NCBI RefSeq assembly: GCF_018390515.1
Contig: NZ_JAHBBK010000001.1
Coordinates: 434,001 to 498,000, forward strand
Length of the DNA stretch: 64,000 nucleotides
Reading direction: 5' to 3'
From: Mucilaginibacter sp. Bleaf8
GTDB taxonomy: Bacteria > Bacteroidota > Bacteroidia > Sphingobacteriales > Sphingobacteriaceae
Shown here: one piece after another, positions 14,888 to 23,723 of the stretch
Layout: every line of letters starts with the position of its first letter
Position numbering within the stretch: position 1 is the stretch's first letter
Made by a program: the position numbers and the translations under genes
The notes under the pieces: generated by a model
What the model saw: the letters and a program-made list of their open reading frames with translations, nothing else
The model's database searches: none
Told to the model about the DNA's origin: nothing

Positions 14888-15837
14888 TGGAAAAGAGAAG
14901 TTTGGGAAATTCGGGCATCAGTATCGATCCCTTTGTGTTTGGTGGTAATGTGTTTGGCTGGACGATTGATGAAACTACGTCTTTCCAACTTCTGGATGCT
15001 TACGTAGATTCGGGTTTAGATTGTATCGATACGGCCGACGTATACTCTGCCTGGGTGCCAGGCAATAAAGGCGGCGAATCGGAAACCATTATCGGCAACT
15101 GGCTCATAAAAACAGGCAAGCGCGATAAAGTGATTTTGGCTACCAAAGTTGGCAGCCCTATGGGTGAAGGCAAGGAGTGCTTATCTAAAGCATACATCGT
15201 ACAGGCGGTTGAAGATTCACTGCGTCGTTTACAAACAGACTATATTGATCTGTATCAATCGCACCGCGATGATGCCAACACACCATTACAGGAAACCCTG
15301 GAAGCTTATGCACAGCTCATTAATCAGGGCAAAGTTAGAGCTATTGGTGCATCCAATTATTCAGCCGGGCGATTGAAAGAATCTTTAAAGTTAAGCGCTG
15401 ATTATGGCTTGCCCGTTTATAACACGTTACAACCCGAATACAATTTATATGATCGTGAAGGCTACGAGAAAGAGCTTGAGCCCCTTTGCCGTGAAAACAA
15501 CATTGGCGTAATCACCTACTTTTCGCTGGCAAGCGGATTTTTAAGCGGTAAATACCGTAGCGAAGAAGATTTAAGTAAAAGCAAACGCGGCAACGGAATT
15601 AAAAAATATTTAAATGAACGAGGCCACCGCATACTAAGTGCTTTAGATCAAATTTCACAAGAATATAATGCAACTCCAGCCGCAGTAGCCTTAGCCTGGG
15701 TAATTGCACGGCCGGGTATAACAGCCCCTATTGCAAGCGCTACCAGTGTTGAGCAGTTGAATGAACTCACCAAAGCTGTACAGCTTAACCTGAGCCAGGA
15801 AGCCGTAGACACCTTGACACAGGCCAGCAGCTATTAA
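14887..15837 (+). CDS. Aldo/keto reductase
   Basis: NADPH-dependent aldo/keto reductase of the (beta/alpha)8 type, 316 residues, in the group often annotated as YajO/potassium-channel beta-like oxidoreductases. The catalytic tetrad is complete: Asp48 (DCIDTADVY), Tyr53, Lys87 (ILATKVG) and His126 (DLYQSHRDD). The C-terminal cofactor segment ITAPIASATSVEQLNEL is also present. Substrate unknown. It is the second gene of a two-gene unit with the 84-residue protein and is followed by a strong terminator at 15852. Confidence 0.92.
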   Translation: MEKRSLGNSGISIDPFVFGGNVFGWTIDETTSFQLLDAYVDSGLDCIDTADVYSAWVPGNKGGESETIIGNWLIKTGKRDKVILATKVGSPMGEGKECLSKAYIVQAVEDSLRRLQTDYIDLYQSHRDDANTPLQETLEAYAQLINQGKVRAIGASNYSAGRLKESLKLSADYGLPVYNTLQPEYNLYDREGYEKELEPLCRENNIGVITYFSLASGFLSGKYRSEEDLSKSKRGNGIKKYLNERGHRILSALDQISQEYNATPAAVALAWVIARPGITAPIASATSVEQLNELTKAVQLNLSQEAVDTLTQASSY

Positions 15838-15851
15838 GCCTCTGCAAACAT

Positions 15852-15883
15852 AAAAGGGCCGCTTTAAAAAGCGGCCCTTTTTA
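15852..15883 (+). terminator. Strong intrinsic terminator
   Basis: A perfect 14-bp stem (15852-15865 with 15868-15881) built on GGGCCGC, closing in an AA loop and followed by T residues. It ends the aldo/keto reductase unit; because the stem is flanked by A and T runs it may also serve the converging gene that ends at 15913. Confidence 0.9.
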
Positions 15884-15912
15884 CGTTAATATATCGGGGG
15901 ATCTGCAAAATA

Positions 15913-16701
15913 CTAAAACATCATGCGGTTTGCGCGGCCGGTGGGGCCATTGTTCGTGAAGCGCTGTTGGCTGTTATCACCGCGGTTCGGCTGGTTGTTT
16001 GACGGACGATTGTAGCCACCCTGTCCATTACCAAACCCACCCCGGCCCTGGTTGCCATTTTCTGGCCTTCCGTAATTGCCCCGGCCATTGTCCCGGTTAT
16101 AGTTATCAGAGCGGTCAAAGCCACCTCTACCACGGTTATCATTGTCTGGCCTGTTATAATCGCCTCTGCCCCTGTCGCTGTTATTCCAGTTGCCACGATT
16201 TGGGTAATTGCGCATGTCCGGGCGATTATAATACCCACCCCGGCCTCTGTCGTTGTTCGAGTCGTAAGGTGATTGCGGGTAGCCATTGAACCTGCCACGG
16301 TTACCACCTTGCGGCATACGGTATGCATACCCACGGTTGCTGTTGCGGTCAAACCCGCCAAACCTTGAGCGGTAATAATCGTGATTTCTGAAAGGACGCT
16401 CAGCACGCACCTCATAGTGGCGCACGTTGCGCCAGTTATAATCCCTGTAGGCGCCCGGCAGGCATGGTGCCGAAATCCACTCATCACCGTCCATGTAGTA
16501 ATATACATTTTCGGGTACGCTGTAATAAGCTTCTACATCGGGCATGTAATAAAAGTCATCATAAACCACGGCGGCCGGCTTATGAAGTTGTACTGATACC
16601 GGGCCTATGTTAAAACCAACACTCACCCCTACCTGCGCCTCTGCATTTTTGTACATCAAACTGCCTGCGGCTAATATCATGGTTACGAATAACTTTCTCA
16701 T
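15913..16701 (-). CDS. Secreted Arg/Asn/Gly-rich low-complexity protein
   Basis: A 262-residue exported protein. Residues 1-22 form a signal peptide ending in AEA before QVGVSVGFNIGP. A folded-looking segment (about 23-110) carries DDFYYMPDVEAYY and VYYYMDGDEWISAP, a motif seen in other uncharacterised Bacteroidota periplasmic proteins. From about 120 to the end it is nearly pure Asn/Arg/Gly/Tyr/Pro/Asp, with many degenerate NRGRGGY/F-type units. The tail is strongly basic and probably disordered; binding to polyanions or surface polymers is conceivable but unproven. The skewed composition keeps an overlapping frame open for 195 codons, which I regard as an artefact. Confidence 0.8.
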   Translation of the reverse strand: MRKLFVTMILAAGSLMYKNAEAQVGVSVGFNIGPVSVQLHKPAAVVYDDFYYMPDVEAYYSVPENVYYYMDGDEWISAPCLPGAYRDYNWRNVRHYEVRAERPFRNHDYYRSRFGGFDRNSNRGYAYRMPQGGNRGRFNGYPQSPYDSNNDRGRGGYYNRPDMRNYPNRGNWNNSDRGRGDYNRPDNDNRGRGGFDRSDNYNRDNGRGNYGRPENGNQGRGGFGNGQGGYNRPSNNQPNRGDNSQQRFTNNGPTGRANRMMF

Positions 16702-16897
16702 ATCTGGTTAATTTGTAATTATGACGATAGTTTCTAAACAAGGTTTAATGCAGTATATGAACATTGTTAGACGCAGGTCTTGTCGTTTTCCTATCACATT
16801 CCGTAATCAATAACCGATTGTAACAAATGCATCATACGCACAGTAATAATTTCTTTCTGACAATAGAAATGCGTTAATTTAAATCTCAAACACAATT

Positions 16898-18193
16898 ATG
16901 AGAACCAAGCTTATTTTTTCATCTTTCCTGCCATTAATCGCCGCAGCCGGCATGATATGGTATGGCGCTCATGTGCGCTCACATGATGCAAGTACAGTAA
17001 CGCCCGATGCTGATAACGCCGGACTAAAACTACCCGACGGGTTTGGTGCTTTAAAGGCTGCTGATAACTTGGGGCGCGCCCGCCATCTGGCTGTAACTTC
17101 CGCAGGTGATATTTATGTAAAGCTTAACAGGGCCGTTGATGGTAAGGGTATTTTATACCTGCATGATGACAACGGCGATGGCAAAATGGACCAGACTCAA
17201 GGCTTTGGAAATTACCCGGGTACGGGTATGTATATTAAGAACGATTATCTGTATGCATCATCCAATACCGACGTGTACCGTTATAAATTGGATGCTAACC
17301 AAAAGGTTGTTAACCAAAACGCACCCGAAAATATTGTAACCGGCCTGATTAACCGACGCCAGCATGAATCAAAATCACTGGTGTTGGATAATGAAGGTAA
17401 TGTTTATGTGAATGTAGGCGCTTACTCCAACTCCTGCCAGCAGCAGGATCGTACCAAGGGATCTTTGGGTCGGGAAGGCTGCCCTATTTTGGACTCGGCG
17501 GGTGGTATATGGCAATTTAAAGCCAATAAGATTAAGCAAACTTATGGCGACGGCGTACGCTATGCCACCGGTTTGCGCAACGTGGTTGGGTTAGACTGGA
17601 ACCAGCAAAACAACCAGTTGTTTGTCATGCAGCATGGCCGCGACCAACTGCACGATTTATTCCCCGATCTGTATACCGTGCAGCAATCATCCATTTACCC
17701 GGCTGAATGTATGTATGCGATAAAGAAAGGCGACAATGCAGGCTGGCCATACATTTATTACGATCAGGATCAGCATAAAAAGATAGTAGCACCAGAATAT
17801 GGCGGTGATAGTAAAAAAGAAGGATCGAATAAATTTATTGATCCGGCTGCAGCTTATCCCGGCCACATGGCGCCTAATGGCTTGCTGTTCTATACAGGCA
17901 GCATGTTTCCTGAGCGTTATAAAAATGGTGCTTTCATTGCGTTTCATGGTTCATGGAATCGAGCCCCCGAACCGCAGGCTGGTTTCTTTGTGGTGTTTCA
18001 GCCGTTTAAAGATGGAAAGCCATTTGGTAAGTGGGAAGTCTTTGCCGATGGTTTTGCCGGTTCAGCAGCAAACGTAACATCAGGCCGGGCCGAGCATCGC
18101 CCATGCGGACTGGCACAGGGGCCTGATGGTTCATTATATGTGAGTGATGACAACAAAGGCACTATTTACCGCATTGTATACAACAAAAAGTAA
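16898..18193 (+). CDS. PQQ-type glucose/sorbosone dehydrogenase-like protein
   Basis: Exported six-bladed beta-propeller protein of 431 residues related to L-sorbosone/soluble glucose dehydrogenases, which oxidise sugars with PQQ. An N-terminal hydrophobic segment (about 5-23) acts as a signal or anchor. Blade-type stretches include RARHLAVTSAGDIYVKLN, ATGLRNVVGLDW, QHGRDQLHDLFPDLY, YPGHMAPNGLLFY, FIAFHGSWNR and RPCGLAQGPDGSLYVSDD, matching the cofactor-binding loops of the family. The gene for a class I cytochrome c starts four bases after its stop, so electrons are probably handed to that protein. No PQQ synthesis genes are in this window. Confidence 0.85.
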   Translation: MRTKLIFSSFLPLIAAAGMIWYGAHVRSHDASTVTPDADNAGLKLPDGFGALKAADNLGRARHLAVTSAGDIYVKLNRAVDGKGILYLHDDNGDGKMDQTQGFGNYPGTGMYIKNDYLYASSNTDVYRYKLDANQKVVNQNAPENIVTGLINRRQHESKSLVLDNEGNVYVNVGAYSNSCQQQDRTKGSLGREGCPILDSAGGIWQFKANKIKQTYGDGVRYATGLRNVVGLDWNQQNNQLFVMQHGRDQLHDLFPDLYTVQQSSIYPAECMYAIKKGDNAGWPYIYYDQDQHKKIVAPEYGGDSKKEGSNKFIDPAAAYPGHMAPNGLLFYTGSMFPERYKNGAFIAFHGSWNRAPEPQAGFFVVFQPFKDGKPFGKWEVFADGFAGSAANVTSGRAEHRPCGLAQGPDGSLYVSDDNKGTIYRIVYNKK

Positions 18194-18196
18194 CTC

Positions 18197-18637
18197 ATGA
18201 AATATCCTCACATTTGGCTTGTTTGTGTTATAATTTGCTTGTTTAGCCATTATGCATCAGCACAAAAAAAGCCGGTAAAAAAAGGTCCTATGTCTGCTGG
18301 CTCTGCTGCAGCCATTGCTAACGGCAAAGCTATTTACACGCAAAACTGCCTTACCTGCCACCAGGCTGATGGTGCCGGTGTGCAAAATATGAATCCGCCA
18401 CTAATTAAGACTACCTATGTTTTGGGTGATAAAACACGGTTAATAAAGATTGTACTGAACGGCTTTAATGAAGACGTGGAAATTAATGGCGAGACCTACT
18501 CTAACGCTATGCCGTCATTTGCGCATTTAACCAACCAGCAAATTGCCGATGTACTCACTTACGTCCGAAACAACTTTGGCAACAAAGCAGCAACGGTTAC
18601 CGTTGCTGATGTAAACAAAATTAGACCAGTTAAATAA
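18197..18637 (+). CDS. Class I cytochrome c
   Basis: Periplasmic c-type cytochrome, 146 residues: signal peptide (1-22, ending ASA before QKK), one haem-binding CxxCH (Cys51, Cys54, His55 in NCLTCHQADGAG) and a probable axial Met105 in SNAMPSFAHL, followed by the C-terminal helix QQIADVLTYVRNNFG. It follows the PQQ-type dehydrogenase by three bases and is its likely electron acceptor; the pairing is common in Bacteroidota and Proteobacteria. A terminator follows directly. Confidence 0.93.
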   Translation: MKYPHIWLVCVIICLFSHYASAQKKPVKKGPMSAGSAAAIANGKAIYTQNCLTCHQADGAGVQNMNPPLIKTTYVLGDKTRLIKIVLNGFNEDVEINGETYSNAMPSFAHLTNQQIADVLTYVRNNFGNKAATVTVADVNKIRPVK

Positions 18638-18639
18638 AT

Positions 18640-18669
18640 AAAAAAAGGAGCTTAAAGCTCCTTTTTTTA
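18640..18669. terminator. Bidirectional terminator
   Basis: A 12-bp stem (18640-18651 with 18657-18668: A7 then GGAGC, mirrored by GCTCC then T7) with a TTAAA loop between converging genes. The right arm covers the stop codon of the TPR gene at 18667. It can terminate transcription from both sides. Confidence 0.88.
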
Positions 18670-19188
18670 TTCCTGCATACTATATAAAACCTTGCTGCTG
18701 CGCTGCATTTTAAGCTTAACCCGTTCAAGGTTTTCATCAATCTCACTTATCTGGGTTTTTTCGACAGCTATGGCAAACGCTTCCTGATAGCAATGCCTTG
18801 CCTGCAATAAGTTCCTGTTTTTTTCGGCATGTAAACCGAGTGTGTTCCAGATCACGGCACCGTCAACACCGGGTGTTGACAGCGCTTGCTCGGTAATTTG
18901 GGGCAGCACTTTTTCCATCTTTAAAAAAGATAATAAGTGCAAATAATGCTCATATACATCCGGAAACCTGGAATCAAGCTCAATGCAGGTTTTGAAATTA
19001 TAACCCGCTGCCTGGTAGTCTTTCATCTCGTAATAATAGATCATCCCCAAATGATAGTAGGCTTTGGCATATGATGGGTCGGCAGCTATAATTTCATTGA
19101 GTAATTGCAGGCTCTTAGGCGTTTCGCCATACCAGTACTCTTCTACAGCATGCAGGTACTTCTCTTCTATAGAATAATAAATATCCAT
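18667..19188 (-). CDS. TPR-repeat protein
   Basis: A 173-residue all-helical protein made of tetratricopeptide repeats, for example ADPSYAKAYYHLGMIYYYEM followed by AAGYNFKTCIELD, and GAVIWNTLGLHAEKNRNL. There is no signal peptide, so a cytoplasmic scaffold role is likely; the partner is unknown. The ATG at 19188 (MDIYYSIEEKYL) is preferred; an in-frame ATG three codons upstream is possible. The region upstream (19198-19514) is gene-free and carries a long perfect inverted repeat. Confidence 0.85.
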   Translation of the reverse strand: MDIYYSIEEKYLHAVEEYWYGETPKSLQLLNEIIAADPSYAKAYYHLGMIYYYEMKDYQAAGYNFKTCIELDSRFPDVYEHYLHLLSFLKMEKVLPQITEQALSTPGVDGAVIWNTLGLHAEKNRNLLQARHCYQEAFAIAVEKTQISEIDENLERVKLKMQRSSKVLYSMQE

Positions 19189-19371
19189 GATTAACAATAT
19201 ATTTCACACGGTCACCTTACGGTTAGCCGCTTAATTCAACTAATAAGATTGGAGGTGATATTGCTGCCATACAGCAATGTTTTAAATAACCAGAAAGGCT
19301 ATATAAAGACAATACCCTTCTGCAACAAGCCTAAAGGCTGTTTAGAAAACGTGCAGCTATGTTTAAGGGTA

Positions 19372-19421
19372 AGCATTTTATTAAAGTTTATGCAAATATA
19401 GCAAAACTTTAATAAAATGCT
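19372..19421 (-). repeat. Perfect 18-bp inverted repeat with promoter-like loop
   Basis: Arms 19372-19389 (AGCATTTTATTAAAGTTT) and 19404-19421 are perfectly complementary over 18 bp, separated by 14 nt. On the minus strand the spacer contains TATATTTG, an exact Bacteroidota -7 element, pointing at the TPR gene. There is no T-run after either arm, so it is a poor terminator candidate. It sits between the stop of the 97-residue gene (19515) and the TPR start (19188). The remainder of 19198-19514 shows nothing else I can support. Confidence 0.65.
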
Positions 19422-19514
19422 CTTTATCAGTAAGAAGTGAAATTTTGTTAAAGTAAGTGATGCCGGGTTAGTAACATTTATTACTCGGATATCTTAATTA
19501 AATAAAAGCCAGCA

Positions 19515-19808
19515 TTAGCTTGCCATGCCCAGGCTGCTTAAGCTATCTGTGGCTTGTGCAGCTTGTACAATAGGTATGTTTACATTAACGCCTTCAATTA
19601 CGTAGTGGTTTTTAAGTTCTTTTTCGCTTACAATAATGCTGAAATCAGTAAACTTAACGCCATTTTCGAAAGGATAAACCGTATAACCACGTTTGTTTGG
19701 ATCATAGCTGCCGAGTTCAAAAACTTCCTCGTATTTAATACTCTTGATCTTAGCGCCTTGTACTAATTGATATGCGTCTTTAATGGGTGCAAATAGATTG
19801 TTTTTCAT
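19515..19808 (-). CDS. Hypothetical protein, 97 aa
   Basis: Unrecognised 97-residue protein without signal peptide or membrane helix. The middle looks like a compact beta-rich domain (KIKSIKYEEVFELGSYD, VYPFENGVKFTDFSIIVSEK) and the end is Ala/Ser-rich and flexible. It is transcribed with the ABC operon's direction but lies downstream of the ATPase gene with a 44-nt gap, so it may be read as a fourth gene of that operon. Function unknown. Confidence 0.55.
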   Translation of the reverse strand: MKNNLFAPIKDAYQLVQGAKIKSIKYEEVFELGSYDPNKRGYTVYPFENGVKFTDFSIIVSEKELKNHYVIEGVNVNIPIVQAAQATDSLSSLGMAS

Positions 19809-19852
19809 GGTACAACCACTTATACAATTACTTTGCCACTATTTAAAGTTAA

Positions 19853-20602
19853 TTAACCAAAAAGTTCAAATAAATCATTTTGCGTTAAAATTAATTTTTC
19901 TTCACGGCTATAATCCTTCAAAATCTGGCCTTCGCTCATAAAAAGCAACCTGTTTCCATAATTAAAGGCATCTTTTAGGTTATGAGTGATTAAAATAGCA
20001 GTCAGTTTGAAGGTTTTAATCAACTCTTCTGCCGTACGCATCACCAAATCGGCCGAACGCGGGTCCAAAGCAGCAGTCGGCTCGTCCAAAAGCAGCACGC
20101 GGCACTCATCCATTACACTCATCAGCAAGGTTAAAGCCTGCCTTTGCCCGCCGGACAATGTTCCCATTGCCTGCTGCACTTTATTTTCAAGGCCCATCCC
20201 CAATACCGCAATTTTATCCTGTACCTGTTTTTTGAAAGCTTCAGTGGTGCCAATTCGTAAACTTTTAGGCCGTGTACGCAAAGCGGCAAGCCTGAAGTTA
20301 TCTAATATACTTAAGTCGGGCGCGGTGCCGCTAAGCGGGTTTTGAAATACCCGGGCTATCCACTCGCTGCGGCGGTAATCAGGTAACCGGGTTACCACTT
20401 GGCCATCCAGCTTGATATCACCACTGCTGGCCATCGTATTACCTGCAATAAGATTAAGCAAAGTACTTTTACCCGATCCGTTGCTGCCTACAATTACGAC
20501 ATATTGCTGTGCCGCAATATGCAGGTTAAGTTGGCGAATAGCGGTAACTTCATTAGCCTTGCCACGGTTAAATATCTTGGTAACGTTATTTACTTCAATC
20601 AT
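19853..20602 (-). CDS. ABC transporter ATP-binding protein (TrpZ/LivF-like)
   Basis: Nucleotide-binding subunit of a three-gene importer, 249 residues, with Walker A GSNGSGKST (39-47), Q-loop FQNPLSG, signature LSGGQRQ (149-155), Walker B VLLLDEP (169-175) and the switch histidine in ILITHN. The combination of this ATPase with a LivH-like permease and an ABC_sub_bind lipoprotein is the arrangement often annotated as a tryptophan/tyrosine importer. Its start overlaps the permease stop by 8 nt. The real substrate is not determinable here; members with other substrates exist. Confidence 0.9.
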   Translation of the reverse strand: MIEVNNVTKIFNRGKANEVTAIRQLNLHIAAQQYVVIVGSNGSGKSTLLNLIAGNTMASSGDIKLDGQVVTRLPDYRRSEWIARVFQNPLSGTAPDLSILDNFRLAALRTRPKSLRIGTTEAFKKQVQDKIAVLGMGLENKVQQAMGTLSGGQRQALTLLMSVMDECRVLLLDEPTAALDPRSADLVMRTAEELIKTFKLTAILITHNLKDAFNYGNRLLFMSEGQILKDYSREEKLILTQNDLFELFG

Positions 20603-21467
20603 ACCTATTCAAAAGCTTTAAGCGCGGCAGACTTACAATAATCAATACAAATATAGCAGTCACAGCTTTCAGCATATTGGCATCTACCCCCAAAGCCAAG
20701 GTAAGAGCCAGGACCATCTGGAAAATAATTGCCCCCAATAGCACCAGCATCAGGCTCGTCCATACGGATGTTATTTGCAACCAATTAATTAAGCTTTCGG
20801 CAATTATCACTGAACCAAGTCCGGTGATAACAATACCAATCCCCATGCTGATATCGGCATAACCTTGCTGCTGGGTAATAAAAAAACCGCTTAAGGCTGT
20901 TAAAGCGTTGGCCAGGGCTAGGCCGATGATCTTCATACGGTCGGTATTTACGCCCAGCGCCCTGATCATGGTTTCACTGTTGCCGGTAGCACGCATGGCA
21001 ATGCCAAAATCTGTTTTTAGCAAATACCCAATTAGTGCAGTCAGCACCGCAACAACGCCTAATAATACAATCAGCGTATTTAAGTTTAGGTCAGTTACAA
21101 AGGTAATGGCAGAATATAACGAGGCCGTACCAATTAAAGGGATATTTGACCGGCCTGCAACCACAAGGTTAACGGAGTACAAAGCCGTCATGACCAATAT
21201 ACCCGAAAGCAGCGCATTAATTTTAAGTTTGGTATGAATCACACCAGTTAAAGCCCCTGCTACAGCGCCAGCCACAACGGAAGCTATTAATGTAGTGTAT
21301 AAAGATTGCTGATGGGTAAGCATTACTGCTGTAACCATACTACCTAAAGTATAACTGCCGTCTGTGGTGATATCCGGAATATTAAAGATCTTCATGGAAA
21401 TATATATCCCCAATGCAATTCCCGAAAAGCATAATCCCTGCAGCAGAGCTGTTAAATAGAAATCCAT
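20595..21467 (-). CDS. ABC transporter permease (LivH-like, TrpY type)
   Basis: Inner-membrane permease of the BPD_transp_2 (branched-chain amino acid/LivH) family, 290 residues with about nine hydrophobic helices. Family landmarks are PDITTDGSYTLGSMV near the N-terminus and GIAMRATGNSETMIRALGVN, the coupling-helix region that contacts the ATPase. It starts at the base overlapping the stop of the binding-protein gene (TAATG) and its stop overlaps the ATPase start, so all three subunits are made from one mRNA. Confidence 0.9.
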   Translation of the reverse strand: MDFYLTALLQGLCFSGIALGIYISMKIFNIPDITTDGSYTLGSMVTAVMLTHQQSLYTTLIASVVAGAVAGALTGVIHTKLKINALLSGILVMTALYSVNLVVAGRSNIPLIGTASLYSAITFVTDLNLNTLIVLLGVVAVLTALIGYLLKTDFGIAMRATGNSETMIRALGVNTDRMKIIGLALANALTALSGFFITQQQGYADISMGIGIVITGLGSVIIAESLINWLQITSVWTSLMLVLLGAIIFQMVLALTLALGVDANMLKAVTAIFVLIIVSLPRLKLLNRYD

Positions 21468-22438
21468 TATTTTACAGCTTCAAAATTTGCAGGAACGTTG
21501 ATACTGTATCTTCTTGCAGCATCCGGATTATAAACACGTTTGCGTATCTTCACCATCTCAGGTTTCAGGCCGTCGGTTTTATGCGTTTTTAAGTACTGCG
21601 CCGCCTGTAAACCCGATTGGTAACCCCATTGGTAAATATCGGCACCAAACGCCGCCACTGCACCGCGCTGCACCAAGCCGGCTTCGCTGGTAAAAATCGG
21701 TATGTTTTTTTGGTTGCAGCTTTTCAGGATGGTTTCAAAAGCGGCAAATACGGTATTATCGGGATTGGCAAAAAATGCATCAATATTTTTATTAAGCAAT
21801 GATTGCGTAACCAGCTGTGCATCGGCTGATGTATTTAACGGCAATGCCTCAATGGTAATGTTTAGCTTACCGGCAAGTTGCTTAATGCGCTCCAGCGCAT
21901 CGGCCGATTGCGGTTCTGACTGATTGTAGATCATACCCACCACCAGTTTACCACTTTTAGGCTTCAGCAATTTAGGTATCAGGCTAAATGAGGTATCTAT
22001 ATAATTTAAGTCCTCAACAGTACCAAATAGGTTTGGCTGGGCTTTGCCTTGTGCATCAACCAGGTGTGCACGCTGCGGTGTTGGTGATACCATCATGAAA
22101 ATAGGTATGGTTTTGGTTTTTTGTGCCGCAGTTACTGACGATAATGTGGTACTGGTGGCCAGCAAATCAACCGGCTCGGCTACATAATAATTTACAATCT
22201 GCGTGAGCGTAGGTATGCTACCCTGCGCATTTCTGTATTCAATCTTAAGGTTATTCTTTTTTTCGCTGAAACCTTCTTTAGCTAAAGCATCAATAAAACC
22301 GGTTTTGGCTTGTGATACCGTGGCATCTTCAAAAGCCTCTACAACGCCCACAACAGGCACATTATTTTTATGCGATGACTGGCAGGCCGTAAACGCGCAG
22401 GCACTGATAAGCAGATACAGACGGTTGATGTACTTCAT
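21467..22438 (-). CDS. ABC transporter substrate-binding lipoprotein (ABC_sub_bind)
   Basis: Extracytoplasmic binding protein, 323 residues, with a lipoprotein signal (hydrophobic stretch, then AFTAC with Cys19 as the lipidation site). The body is the two-lobed ABC_sub_bind fold: VVGVVEAFEDATVSQAKTG, the VDLLATSTTLSSVTAAQ loop, MIYNQSEPQSADALERIK and FTSEAGLVQRGAVAAFGADIYQWGY. In characterised relatives this family binds tryptophan or tyrosine, but several have other ligands. It is the promoter-proximal gene of the importer operon. Confidence 0.9.
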   Translation of the reverse strand: MKYINRLYLLISACAFTACQSSHKNNVPVVGVVEAFEDATVSQAKTGFIDALAKEGFSEKKNNLKIEYRNAQGSIPTLTQIVNYYVAEPVDLLATSTTLSSVTAAQKTKTIPIFMMVSPTPQRAHLVDAQGKAQPNLFGTVEDLNYIDTSFSLIPKLLKPKSGKLVVGMIYNQSEPQSADALERIKQLAGKLNITIEALPLNTSADAQLVTQSLLNKNIDAFFANPDNTVFAAFETILKSCNQKNIPIFTSEAGLVQRGAVAAFGADIYQWGYQSGLQAAQYLKTHKTDGLKPEMVKIRKRVYNPDAARRYSINVPANFEAVK

Positions 22439-22529
22439 TGCACTAAAGTAAGCATAGTTATAAATAACGTGGCAATAGTTTAGCCTCCGCGCCGATTTTT
22501 TACCTTGTTTTAACTAATTTAGCCCCCGC

Positions 22530-23672
22530 ATGATACCTGTGTCTAAACTTCCGCAAACCGGAACAACTATTTTTACGGTGATGTCGGCCCTGGCAAACGA
22601 GGTCGGCGCTATCAATTTATCACAAGGCTTTCCCGATTATGAATGCCCTGCTGAATTGGTTGAACTGGTAAATACCGCCATGAAAAATGGCCATAACCAA
22701 TATGCCCCTATGGCTGGGTTACTGGCATTGCGCGAGCGCATTGCCAATAAAACTGAAAAGTTATACGGTGCGGTTTACAATCCGGAAACCGAGATCACCA
22801 TCACTGCCGGCGGCACGCAGGCAATTTTTACTGCCATTAGTGCAACTATTCATCCTAATGATGAAGTGATTGTATTTGAGCCTGCCTATGATTGCTATGC
22901 GCCTGCCATTAAACTGATGGGTGGAACGGTGAAATCACTGGCACTGGAGCCGCCTGATTACCGCATACCCTGGGAAATGGTGAAGCGATTAATCAGTGCG
23001 CATACGCGGATGATCATCCTCAACTCGCCGCACAACCCCAGCGCTACCATACTGCACGAAGAGGATATAGAGCAGCTGAGTGCAATAGTGAAGAACCGCG
23101 ACATACTTATATTAAGCGATGAGGTTTATGAACATCTGATTTACGACGGACAGACCCATCGTAGTATGGCCCGCTACCCCGAGTTGCAGCAACGCAGTTT
23201 TATTGTTGCCTCATTTGGCAAGCTGTTTCATAGCACGGGTTGGAAGCTGGGATATTGTATGGCTCCTGCCGCTTTCATGAACGAATTCAGGAAGATACAC
23301 CAGTATATGGTGTTCAGCGTAAACACACCTATGCAGGTAGCAATTGCAGAGTTTTTGAAACAAGAAGATTATTACCTGAACCTGTCCAAGTTTTTTGAGG
23401 AGAAACGCGATTATTTTAGGCAAGGCATGGCGCAAACTAAGTTTGAGCTGCTACCCTGCTCGGGTTCCTATTTTCAATCCGTGAGCTATCGCAACATTAC
23501 GGATGAGAAAGATACAGACTTTGCCATACGCTTAACCAAAGAGTTTGGTGTTGCATCAATACCTACATCTGCTTTTTATAACAAAGGCATTGATCATCAC
23601 GTATTAAGATTCTGCTTTGCTAAGAAAGCAGAGACGCTTGACAGAGCCATTGAAAAATTATTAAAAATATAA
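22530..23672 (+). CDS. Methionine aminotransferase (YbdL/MtnE-like)
   Basis: PLP-dependent class I aminotransferase of 380 residues close to E. coli YbdL, which transaminates methionine and glutamine/aromatic amino acids. Seen: INLSQGFPDYECP near the N-terminus, GGTQAIF, NSPHNPS (165-171), LSDEVYEHLIYDG and the Schiff-base Lys231 in ASFGKLFHSTGWKLGY. The next gene encodes an omega-amidase-type nitrilase. In known systems the aminotransferase makes 2-oxoglutaramate from glutamine when regenerating methionine from its keto acid, and the amidase then hydrolyses it. The pair therefore looks like the end of methionine salvage. Confidence 0.9.
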   Translation: MIPVSKLPQTGTTIFTVMSALANEVGAINLSQGFPDYECPAELVELVNTAMKNGHNQYAPMAGLLALRERIANKTEKLYGAVYNPETEITITAGGTQAIFTAISATIHPNDEVIVFEPAYDCYAPAIKLMGGTVKSLALEPPDYRIPWEMVKRLISAHTRMIILNSPHNPSATILHEEDIEQLSAIVKNRDILILSDEVYEHLIYDGQTHRSMARYPELQQRSFIVASFGKLFHSTGWKLGYCMAPAAFMNEFRKIHQYMVFSVNTPMQVAIAEFLKQEDYYLNLSKFFEEKRDYFRQGMAQTKFELLPCSGSYFQSVSYRNITDEKDTDFAIRLTKEFGVASIPTSAFYNKGIDHHVLRFCFAKKAETLDRAIEKLLKI

Positions 23673-23723
23673 TTGCCGTTCCTGACGTTATAACCCTTTT
23701 ATAACCTTTTAAGCCGTTTCATT

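Noticed and set aside
15921..16508. 195-codon frame overlapping the Arg/Asn/Gly-rich gene
   Set aside because: It is the shifted reading of a low-complexity gene and gives a biased Thr/Ala/Ile sequence without domain; the signal peptide is in the other frame.
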